From the NCBI GenBank assembly GCA_964411985.1, contig CAYPNF010000009.1:124001-188000 (forward strand): a DNA stretch of 64,000 bases, in the 5' to 3' direction. The number at the start of each line of letters is the position of its first letter. Position 1 is the first letter of the stretch. Made by a program: the position numbers and the translations under genes. The DNA is from CAYPNF01 sp964411985. Lineage in GTDB: Bacteria; Verrucomicrobiota; Verrucomicrobiia; Limisphaerales; J093. Positions 9,997-17,359 of the stretch are shown in pieces. The notes under the pieces were generated by a model. The model did no database searches. It worked only from the letters and a program-made list of their open reading frames with translations, and was not told where the DNA came from.

Positions 9997-10554
9997 CTAC
10001 TGCTTAAACCGCACGTCTTTGAGGATTTCGTCCACGGCTTCCTGCACGCGCGTGGCCCGCTCGTCCGCCGAGGGATCCTTCAGCAACGGCCGGGTGGCAT
10101 AGCCCCGCTTGAGCAATTTCCAGGTCTTGGAATCGACGATGTCGATCAGCAAGGTTCCCGCCTCAAAGTAATTGGGGTTCTTGTTGCCGCTGTATTTGTT
10201 ATGCGCTTTCTTGACCAGCTCCGACGAATCCCGGCCATAGCCAAAGTAATCGCTGACGGAGGTGACAGCAGCGTTGTTGCCCAGGACGATCAGGTAGGCC
10301 ACGGTGACGTCCCCACCTTGCTCCACGAAACTGAGCTTTTTGGCTGCCAGGCCCTGGGTGATCGCGCTCTTGATCACTCTATGGACCTTCTCCTCGCGCT
10401 CGGCAAAAGCGGGCGGCTGTTTGCCTTGAATGTTGACGAAGCTGAAAGTGCTGGCCGGGATCGCTGCGGCCTCGGCCTTGGTGGAGGTCATGGAGCAGCA
10501 GGCCAGCGCGAGGAGCCACGCAGTGGCGAAGGCGGAGGTAAAGGTTCTTTTCAT
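9997..10554 (-). CDS. DUF4136-like exported protein/lipoprotein
   Basis: A 185-aa exported protein. The N-terminus has a hydrophobic signal ending in ALACC, compatible with a lipoprotein. The mature part matches the DUF4136 pattern: a FSFV.I strand, a helix ending in an AITQGLAAKKL segment, a VAYLIVLG strand, a region rich in Tyr/Gly, a GTLLIDIVDSKTWKLLKRG strand and a final helix VQEAVDEILKDV. The function of DUF4136 proteins is unknown; they are envelope proteins. It is probably the first gene of the efflux/glgP/ppk2 run, as the 306 nt upstream are non-coding. Confidence 0.75.
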   Translation of the reverse strand: MKRTFTSAFATAWLLALACCSMTSTKAEAAAIPASTFSFVNIQGKQPPAFAEREEKVHRVIKSAITQGLAAKKLSFVEQGGDVTVAYLIVLGNNAAVTSVSDYFGYGRDSSELVKKAHNKYSGNKNPNYFEAGTLLIDIVDSKTWKLLKRGYATRPLLKDPSADERATRVQEAVDEILKDVRFKQ

Positions 10555-10860
10555 GAGATGGGTGAAGGAATCAGATCAGTCTGTTTTCGTAACGTCATTC
10601 TAGTTCTTAGTCCACAGCGCGGAAAGCGGTTTCCGCCGCGGCAAAACCGGTTTCGATGCATCTAGTTGTCGCCGACAAGTTAAACTGTTACCCGTCCTGT
10701 TCAGTCAATGCAACCACCAAGAAATGGGAGATCAGTGCTGGATCGTCCGGATTCTGGGCAGGGCGCAGCAGTTGTTCCAGTGACGTTCTCTAAGCCTGGT
10801 CTTGCTCATGGCTTTCATAAGCCAAGCTGTGTGTGTTTGTGACCCACTCAATAGCTGGTA
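10555..10860. other. Intergenic region, probable promoter region of the efflux run
   Basis: No convincing gene. It should hold the minus-strand promoter for the DUF4136-led run and the end of the DUF3300 transcript. A 6-bp hairpin, TGGCTT-TCAT-AAGCCA near 10813-10828, lies after the DUF3300 stop but has no T-run, so I do not call it a terminator. The part near 10625-10660 is rich in short GC palindromic words (GCGGAAAGC, CCGCCGCGG). No recognisable sigma-70 boxes with good spacing were found. Confidence 0.4.
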
Positions 10861-12144
10861 CTAGCGACGTCTGCCCGCACCGCCGCCACCTCCGCCACGG
10901 CTCATAGCCCCACGATCGCTGTAGCTCTGGTGGTTCGACCCGGCATCGACGCCGCCAAAAGCGCTCGGGCTCGGACCTCTTGGAGCTGAACTCGGCCCTG
11001 CGGCGGGTGTGACCGCGCCAGGCGTCGCAGGCCGCCCCCCGCCCCCGACGGCCCCCGCAGAGGTCTTGGCACTCGGAGAAACGTTTCCTGTCGAGGGCCT
11101 GGCCCCCACCGCCCCGGTACCGGGCGCGGGTTCCCTGCCAGCGGGTGCCCCGGCTAATCCCCAGCCCCTGGCTTCTTGTGTCGAGGCACCCGCTGTGCCT
11201 AAGCGGGTCTGGTTTGCCTGCCATCGGGTGGAATGCGTCGTGGTTGCGGTGGAAGGACGAGCCCCCGGAGGAGGATACCCCGGTGGGCGAATCCCAGGCG
11301 GCGGCGGTCGGTAGCCCGACGGCGGATGATAGGGCGGTGGGCGATGCCCCGGTGGCGGCGGGTAGTAAGGTGGATGACCACCTCCACCCCACATCACCAA
11401 ACCACCTCCACCCACATAAACGCCGCCATAGTGCCAGTCGCAATTGTTGGCGATGATGGCCCCGACGGCTATGCCAACGCCAAAGGTGACCAGAGGCGCC
11501 GCCGGATCCACATACACCGGGGCGGTGGAATAGACGATGGCCGGGTCGTATTCGGGAACATAGATAACCTCCGGATCCGAGGGCTGGATCTCCACCACGG
11601 TATTGGTCATGTAGACCACCTGCTGCTCGTAGACTCTTTCCACCACGGCGTTGGTAACCACCACCACCTGTTGAGGATTGCTCACAAGTGTGCCGGCAGC
11701 TTGAGCTTTGCCTCGGAGCGCCTGGATCGCATCCATCAACTCCTGGTCTTGTTGCAGGAAAGCCAGGCCCAATTCACTCGTCCAATTCAGGTCGGTGCTC
11801 ATCTCCTTGAGCACTTCAGGGATCTTCGCAACGGCCTTCACGTTGGGATCCCAGGTTTGAGCCTCGATTTCAGAGGTGCTGTCCGTGTTCTCAAGAAGGC
11901 GTCCTGCCAGAACGATTTCCATCGGGTAGACCGCCGCTGCCAGAATGGTCGCGATCAACGGGTCCGGGTAAAGTGCGATCGGAGCAGCCAGCTTTTCCAA
12001 ATCCGCGCTACTCCTCCTCGTGGCACCACCGGTAGGTGCCGCCGGCGCGGGTTCATCGACGATTCCGTAGCTGCCGGAGGGTTGCGCCAACGCCGACGTG
12101 ATCCACGCGATACTCACAAGGACAGCGAAGGAATTCACTTTCAT
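10861..12144 (-). CDS. DUF3300 domain envelope protein with proline/glycine-rich tail
   Basis: A 427-aa exported protein. A signal peptide (about residues 1-20, ending SALA-Q) is followed by the DUF3300 domain from about residue 48, recognised by LEKLAAPIALYPDPLIATIL and the later YVPEYDPAIVY segment. The second half (about 255-427) is low-complexity Pro/Gly/Tyr/Ser, e.g. repeated RPP, YPP and HPP units, ending in a Gly/Arg tail GGGGGGAGRRR. The role of DUF3300 is not established; the tail suggests a surface or wall-contacting part. It lies downstream of the DUF2959 gene on the same strand, but a strong terminator separates them, so it probably has its own promoter. Confidence 0.85.
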   Translation of the reverse strand: MKVNSFAVLVSIAWITSALAQPSGSYGIVDEPAPAAPTGGATRRSSADLEKLAAPIALYPDPLIATILAAAVYPMEIVLAGRLLENTDSTSEIEAQTWDPNVKAVAKIPEVLKEMSTDLNWTSELGLAFLQQDQELMDAIQALRGKAQAAGTLVSNPQQVVVVTNAVVERVYEQQVVYMTNTVVEIQPSDPEVIYVPEYDPAIVYSTAPVYVDPAAPLVTFGVGIAVGAIIANNCDWHYGGVYVGGGGLVMWGGGGHPPYYPPPPGHRPPPYHPPSGYRPPPPGIRPPGYPPPGARPSTATTTHSTRWQANQTRLGTAGASTQEARGWGLAGAPAGREPAPGTGAVGARPSTGNVSPSAKTSAGAVGGGGRPATPGAVTPAAGPSSAPRGPSPSAFGGVDAGSNHQSYSDRGAMSRGGGGGGAGRRR

Positions 12145-12267
12145 GAGTTGAGGCGGTAAGGACGACTCCTGGATTGGACCGGCGTTACTATTGGGTGCCT
12201 TTGAGCCAGGGACAGGGGAGGGGGGCCTGTGGTTTCCGGGCCGAGAGAGGACTCAGGCGAACGTTCC

Positions 12268-12312
12268 GCAAAAAACAAACCTGGTGTCACAGACTGGGCT
12301 GCGACACCAGGT
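12268..12312 (-). terminator. Rho-independent terminator after the DUF2959 gene
   Basis: On the minus strand a perfect 10-bp stem (ACCTGGTGTC at 12312-12303 pairing with GACACCAGGT at 12288-12279) with a 14-nt loop is followed at once by TTGTTTTTT. It begins 44 nt past the stop codon of the DUF2959 gene, so it should end that transcript. Stem and T-run are on the correct side for the minus strand only. Confidence 0.88.
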
Positions 12313-12355
12313 CGAGCATTCGGAAGAACGCGGAGATCCCGTGGTATGGCTCAGC

Positions 12356-13000
12356 CTACTTCTTGGCGGTGGTGGTGAGTGACTTCTGCATGCCATCCAA
12401 CTCTTTGATGGCATCGAAGAGGTGGCTGCGCACCGCCTGCAGGTCAAATTTGGCCTTGCTAACTGTGCCCTTGATAGCCTTGACGCCGCCCGGGGTCAGG
12501 TCGTTGGCTAAGATCTTCTTGACGTCAGCAAGATCGGAGAGGAAAGGTGCGAAACTGGTGCTCGCTGCTGAAAGCTCAGCCGTGGCTTTCCCATAGCTTT
12601 TCTGGACTGCCGCGAGCCGGGTTTGAGCCTTCTTGCGCAGCTTCTCATTGGCGATCCCGTCGATCTCCTTCTGCCAGGTGGAGAAATGACTCTGAGCGTC
12701 GGCCTCCATGGTGCCAGCACGCTTCGAAGTCTTATCGGAGTCGGCCTGGGTCTTTGCTACGTCCGCGACAAAGGCATTATAGGTGGGCTTCATGTCGCCC
12801 TCAGTCTGCTTCACCAGGGCGTCCAGGCTGTTGACCGTAGCCTGAAGTTGATCACGGGTGGCGATCACTTCATCGCGGGTGGACTGGATCGAGGCTGCCA
12901 GCTTCTCCTGGCTGGCCGAGGCTTCGACAGCCATGAAGGTGAGGGCTAGCATGAGTGCTCTGGCCCAAGCATGCGTGAAGAGGGACTTCGTGGTTTGCAT
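12356..13000 (-). CDS. DUF2959 family exported coiled-coil protein
   Basis: A 214-aa protein. From the ATG at 13000 it begins MQTTKSLFTHAW with a signal peptide (cleavage near SAS-Q, about 30). Reading could run open to 13138, but that part has no signal features, so 13000 is preferred. The mature part is long heptad-like helix, with the STRDEVIATRDQLQATVNSLDALV stretch typical of DUF2959, and ends in a lysine. Function unknown; members are periplasmic. The gene ends 44 nt before a strong intrinsic terminator and may be the last gene after the lipoprotein/barrel pair, 106 nt downstream of the barrel. Confidence 0.82.
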   Translation of the reverse strand: MQTTKSLFTHAWARALMLALTFMAVEASASQEKLAASIQSTRDEVIATRDQLQATVNSLDALVKQTEGDMKPTYNAFVADVAKTQADSDKTSKRAGTMEADAQSHFSTWQKEIDGIANEKLRKKAQTRLAAVQKSYGKATAELSAASTSFAPFLSDLADVKKILANDLTPGGVKAIKGTVSKAKFDLQAVRSHLFDAIKELDGMQKSLTTTAKK

Positions 13001-13106
13001 AAGAATGATAATCGCTTCTGTAATATAAGATTCAGTTACTCCCCGACGATAGACTGTGCCTTCTTTTACTGCAACCCTGAATAGAAAGGAACGACCAACG
13101 GAGACC

Positions 13107-14102
13107 TTAGAATTTGAACCGTATGTCGATGCCTGCACTCCAACCGCTTATGGTGTCGCTCCAAAAGTAAGAGGAGCCCACTCCCAGCCAACGTAACTTC
13201 CAGATCTTGCCCAGGAAATCGAGCACAAACCTGCCGTTGACCGTATAGAGGTAACTGGAGTTCAACCCCGTCTCAAGGTCGCCAAATAGCTCCGTGCGGC
13301 TCAAGAAACCGCCCGTGTGCAGTTCTCGTCCAAAAACCATGCAGCCGAGTGGGACATCGACATCCAGCTTGTTCTCCCACATCTGTGAGTGTCCGATAAC
13401 ATTGACCAGTGGCGTTGAGGTATCGAAGGACTCGGTATAGAAATAACGGAATGTGGACTGAAAGTTGAAAGCCACCCGGCCCCAGTTCCAGAGATACTGG
13501 GCGTTGACAGAGGGAACCACGGACCAGGTGTCGGCCGTCCAGTTCACCCAGCCTGCCTCCGTCATCGGCCCTTCAAATTCCTCGCCGCTGGGGGTCAAGG
13601 CATGGAACTCGTTTTCTATGTGGCCGTACATTCCGCTCACCTCGGGAGCCAAGCTGAAATGCTCCGTGAACCAGAACCGGGCGCCGGTGCCCAACTCCAA
13701 CCCGAACGTCGACACCTCCAGGGTATTCCCCGTAAGCGGTTCCCGCTCAACAGTTCCGTCTGCCGAGATGTAACCGATGTTCCCGCTGAGAGTCGGATTC
13801 CACTTCAGGTTGCCCAACCCGGTCGGCATCGGGCTGGAGATGTCCCCGCCACCACCAAACTTGGCCACGCTGAGATCGGCTCCGGTCCCGCCCCGGAAAG
13901 TGTACGCCCCGCCGGACGCGCCGTAATCACCTCCGAGGATCGCGAGCGCCTCCACCCGGTCATTCAGCAAAGACAGTGTCTCCGGTGGGATTGCGGGAAG
14001 TCCTTGGGCTAGAGCGAGGGGTGACTGCAGGACGAAGGCGCAGAGCCCGGTCAGGGCGACGGCGGCGAACGAGCTGTGGGCTGGGTAAAGGCTGGGTTTC
14101 AT
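13107..14102 (-). CDS. Outer-membrane beta-barrel protein (solitary autotransporter-barrel-like)
   Basis: A 331-aa protein with a signal peptide (cleavage near LALA-Q, about 33) and a mature part of alternating amphipathic strands rich in Gly, Trp and Tyr. It ends in IRFKF, i.e. a C-terminal Phe as expected for BAM-inserted barrels. The overall look is like the solitary autotransporter-like barrel proteins, without any passenger domain; that family name is a tentative match. The start codon overlaps the stop of the upstream lipoprotein gene (ATGA at 14099-14102), so the two are translationally coupled and probably work together. Confidence 0.72.
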   Translation of the reverse strand: MKPSLYPAHSSFAAVALTGLCAFVLQSPLALAQGLPAIPPETLSLLNDRVEALAILGGDYGASGGAYTFRGGTGADLSVAKFGGGGDISSPMPTGLGNLKWNPTLSGNIGYISADGTVEREPLTGNTLEVSTFGLELGTGARFWFTEHFSLAPEVSGMYGHIENEFHALTPSGEEFEGPMTEAGWVNWTADTWSVVPSVNAQYLWNWGRVAFNFQSTFRYFYTESFDTSTPLVNVIGHSQMWENKLDVDVPLGCMVFGRELHTGGFLSRTELFGDLETGLNSSYLYTVNGRFVLDFLGKIWKLRWLGVGSSYFWSDTISGWSAGIDIRFKF

Positions 14103-15562
14103 GAGCCGGTAGTCTTGGGCATTTCACCTGTTGGAGGTGACCCTGCCTTTCCCGAAGGGACGGTCATGGCTGGGAGTCCCACTCGTCGGTACACGAGCCC
14201 GAGGGCGAAGGCAAGCAACACGAGGGCTGTGCCCAGCAAGAAGGCATGGTTCAGGATCGACTTCGCATCGGTCTTGGCACGTTCGGTGACGAGGGCCAGC
14301 TCTTGCATCCGCCGCTGAAGCGCGGGGGAATCCAGCGTGGCCCCGGTGTCCTTGAGCAGCACGTCCAATTCCTTCGCCATCAGAGTCAGTTGATCGGCGG
14401 TGCGGGCATAGTCCAGAATATCGAACCTGGTTGTGTTCGTTGTCCCAGGGGCGCTGCGTGGTTCGCCGACTCCGAAACGCTTCATGAGCGCGCCGAAGGT
14501 GACCAGGGTGGTGTTGAGCGACGTGGACATCTTCTCGCCGGCGATGAGCGTGCGGCTGACTTCGGCGGAGAGTTCGCGCAGGCGGCCTTCCTGGGTTTCG
14601 AGCGCCCCCAGGATCGCCGCCCGCTCGGCGCTCAGGCGATCGGGTAACTGTGCGGCCGTTTGGCTCAAAGCATCCGAAGCGCGGCTGAAACGATCCGCGC
14701 TTTGGCTGAGAGAAGCAGCATTGGACAGCACCAGGGAGACCTGAGGATCATGGAGTAGGTGCCGGCTCAGAAGTTCCAGGTGCCAGCGGAGCACGAAGGG
14801 CATGTACCGTGCGGTGTACATGGCGCGCTCGGCGAAAAGGCGCGCGCTCGCCACCTCCCGTACTGCGGGATCCAGGCCCGCCGTCGGATCCAGGCCGAGC
14901 ATACCGAACAGGCTCCCTGGCGCAGCGGCTTTCTGCCCAGTCTGCCGCACGTCCGCAGCAATGTCTTGTGGCCGCGCAATGATGGCGCTCCGTTCCCCTG
15001 AATTGGACTGCCACCACTGGGTGATGCCGTCCCGCAGTTCCTGCTGTTGCGCGGGGGTCAGGACTCCTTCGGCTAGTCTCCAGCTGTTGGTCTCCAACGC
15101 CCGACTGGCCTTGAGCCAGGGTTGAAACGATTCTCCCTGGGGCGTCCTGACCCAGTACTCCTCCAGCGAGGTCCGAGTGATGGTCGTTAGCGCTAGAAGG
15201 TCGACCAGGTTGGCTGCGGGATTGGGCCCGCTGACGATACTCACTATCGTGGACGAGATGGTCACTTTCCACGTCAACGCCCGGTCTTTGGCTTCGGCGG
15301 TGTCAGATACCCGGGCATACTCATCCAAAGCCTCTGTGGTCCTGAGGAGATACTCGTCCGAGTAACGCTGCAGTTCAGCCTGCAGCGCAGCGGGGTCAGA
15401 CAGACCGGACTTCGATGCGGAGGTAGAGCCCGGCTTGGAGTTGATCGGCCTCCTCGCGGTGTTTTCGACCATCCGGCATCCGGCAAGGAAGGCGACTATG
15501 GACGCGAGAAGTGTCAGGAGCACGACTCGGAGCCAGTTGTTGAATTGACATCTCAGATTCAT
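14099..15562 (-). CDS. Unrecognised lipoprotein with a C-terminal membrane helix
   Basis: A 487-aa protein I cannot assign to a family. It has a classical lipobox (FLAGC, Cys about 29). The central part is helical: about 60-250 contains long helices, then a stretch of coiled-coil character (about 275-340, with SADRFSRASDALSQTAAQL). A single hydrophobic helix near the C-terminus (HAFLLGTALVLLAFALGLVY, about 443-462) is followed by a short basic/polar tail. Lipid anchor at one end and a membrane helix at the other is unusual. It overlaps the barrel gene by 4 nt and is divergent from pyruvate kinase. Confidence 0.7.
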   Translation of the reverse strand: MNLRCQFNNWLRVVLLTLLASIVAFLAGCRMVENTARRPINSKPGSTSASKSGLSDPAALQAELQRYSDEYLLRTTEALDEYARVSDTAEAKDRALTWKVTISSTIVSIVSGPNPAANLVDLLALTTITRTSLEEYWVRTPQGESFQPWLKASRALETNSWRLAEGVLTPAQQQELRDGITQWWQSNSGERSAIIARPQDIAADVRQTGQKAAAPGSLFGMLGLDPTAGLDPAVREVASARLFAERAMYTARYMPFVLRWHLELLSRHLLHDPQVSLVLSNAASLSQSADRFSRASDALSQTAAQLPDRLSAERAAILGALETQEGRLRELSAEVSRTLIAGEKMSTSLNTTLVTFGALMKRFGVGEPRSAPGTTNTTRFDILDYARTADQLTLMAKELDVLLKDTGATLDSPALQRRMQELALVTERAKTDAKSILNHAFLLGTALVLLAFALGLVYRRVGLPAMTVPSGKAGSPPTGEMPKTTGS

Positions 15563-15916
15563 GATTCACCCCGTAGGCACCGGGAAGAGCGCTCTGGGGC
15601 ACACTCCTCTCTTTTACGTGGCCCGGGTGGTGCCCTGCAAGCCTCAAAACCGCCTGACCGACATTCCCATACGCCCGCGTTCGAGGAACGCTGACCGGCC
15701 GCCGAGCTTGTTCCTTATGGTTCGCTTCGTTTTGATCTATCTTGCTAAAGAAAAGTGGTCCCAGCTACTGTTCGAGAGGCCGACGCAACCGTCAGAATCT
15801 GGGCAGAACCCATTGCCTAGGACCGCCGGAGCTCGGTTCAGAACATGGTTTCGTACAGCATAGGAAAACCAAGGTGGCTGGCCAATGCGCCTCTACCCAC
15901 CGGCACATAGAACTCT
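15563..15916. other. Divergent intergenic region between lipoprotein gene and pyk
   Basis: About 354 nt with no convincing gene. It must hold the promoters for the minus-strand lipoprotein/barrel pair and for the plus-strand pyk-glgX pair. An AT-richer stretch lies at about 15725-15760 (TTGATCTATCTTGCTAAAG), the best place to look for promoter elements, but no pair of boxes is good enough to call. Confidence 0.35.
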
Positions 15917-17359
15917 ATGTACTTGCCCAACCACAAAACCAAGATCGTTGCCACTATCGGACCCGCCTCGGACTCACCCGAAATGCTGGAGAAGCTCATT
16001 CATGCCGGGCTGAACGTGGCGCGGCTGAACTTTTCGCATGGCGATTTCGCCGGTCACGCGGAACATATCGCCCGCATTCGCGCGGCGGAAAAAGCCACCG
16101 GCCGGCGCGTCGCCATTATGGCCGATCTCCCCGGTCCTAAGATGCGCGTCGGCAAGATCGACCCAGAGCCAATCCAGCTGCGCCCCGGTGATACTTTCAC
16201 GCTGACGAGCGACAGCGTCGTTGGCAATCAGCAACGCGTCTCGATGAGCTTTGAGCGGCTGCCGCAAGTAGTCAAACCGGGCGACCGCCTCTTCCTCAAT
16301 GACGGCTTGGTGCAGCTCGTTGTCGAAAAGGCGACCGGAGCCGACGTCCAGTGCAAGGTCGCGGTCGGTGGCGACCTGCGCTCGAGGAAGGGTCTCAATC
16401 TCCCTGGTATCCATCTCGGGATCAGCGCCTTCACCGAACACGACCGCGCCTGCTTGGAATTCGCGCTCCAGCATGGGGTCGACGCCGTGAGCCAGTCGTT
16501 TGTGGAGACGGCGGCGGACGTTCAGGCGGTGCGCGCAGCGGCGAAGGCCATGGGCAAGAATCCCTTCATCATTGCCAAAATTGAGCGGTCGGATGCTCTC
16601 ACTCATTTTGAGGAGATCCTGGAGGCGGCGGACGGCATCATGGTGGCGCGTGGTGACCTGGGTGTGGAGGTGCCGATCGAGGAGATGGCCATCCTGCAAA
16701 AGCAACTCATCGCCAAAGCCAGCCTGGCGGGCAAACCGGTGATTACCGCCACCCAGATGTTGGAGTCAATGAGCGCAAGCCGCCTGCCCACGCGAGCGGA
16801 ATCGACCGACGTCGCAAACGCCATCCTCGACGGCACCGATTGCATCATGCTCTCCGGCGAATCGGCAATGGGTAAGTTCCCTGAGGAGGCCGTGGCTATG
16901 CTGGCCAGGATAGCAGCCTATACCGAATCACACCGGCCGCAAACGCAGCAGGAAAGGCTCCAGGCCATATCCTGCCAGCACCGGCCCAGGAACGCCGCCG
17001 AAGCGATCGCTTCAGTGGTGGCGCACGCGCTCGACACGGTGCCGTGCGCTGCGGTTTTTGCTCCCACGCACACTGGGACCACGCCGCGAATGATCTCACG
17101 TTTCAACCCATCTGTTTGGATTTTTGCCCTGGGCCAGGATCATCAGGTCTGCCAGGGCCTCGCCTTCTCCTACGGCGTGCATCCCATTCAACTGTCCGAA
17201 GATCCCGACGATTGGCGCGAGTTCGCAAAACAGCGGCTCGTCGAATATGGGCTATCTGGTACGGTTGCCATGTTGGTGGCCGGTCCTTCCGCGACGAATC
17301 CACACGCCAACCATCGCATCGAGTTTCTGATCGTGGGTGAAAGGAAAGGGTCCAAGTGA
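15917..17359 (+). CDS. pyk: Pyruvate kinase
   Basis: A 480-aa pyruvate kinase, converting phosphoenolpyruvate and ADP to pyruvate and ATP in glycolysis. Family motifs appear in order: KIVATIGPAS at the N-terminus, LNFSHGD, ADLPGPKMRVG, the B domain, then FIIAKIERSDAL (catalytic lysine), GIMVARGDLGVEVP (metal-binding Glu/Asp) and ITATQMLESM. The C-terminal regulatory domain is full length. The stop overlaps the GTG start of glgX (GTGA at 17356-17359), so glycogen debranching and the last step of glycolysis are coupled in translation. No sign of damage. Confidence 0.97.
   Translation: MYLPNHKTKIVATIGPASDSPEMLEKLIHAGLNVARLNFSHGDFAGHAEHIARIRAAEKATGRRVAIMADLPGPKMRVGKIDPEPIQLRPGDTFTLTSDSVVGNQQRVSMSFERLPQVVKPGDRLFLNDGLVQLVVEKATGADVQCKVAVGGDLRSRKGLNLPGIHLGISAFTEHDRACLEFALQHGVDAVSQSFVETAADVQAVRAAAKAMGKNPFIIAKIERSDALTHFEEILEAADGIMVARGDLGVEVPIEEMAILQKQLIAKASLAGKPVITATQMLESMSASRLPTRAESTDVANAILDGTDCIMLSGESAMGKFPEEAVAMLARIAAYTESHRPQTQQERLQAISCQHRPRNAAEAIASVVAHALDTVPCAAVFAPTHTGTTPRMISRFNPSVWIFALGQDHQVCQGLAFSYGVHPIQLSEDPDDWREFAKQRLVEYGLSGTVAMLVAGPSATNPHANHRIEFLIVGERKGSK

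Noticed and set aside
10813..10828. TGGCTT-TCAT-AAGCCA hairpin after the DUF3300 gene as terminator
   Set aside because: Stem only 6 bp and no following T-run.
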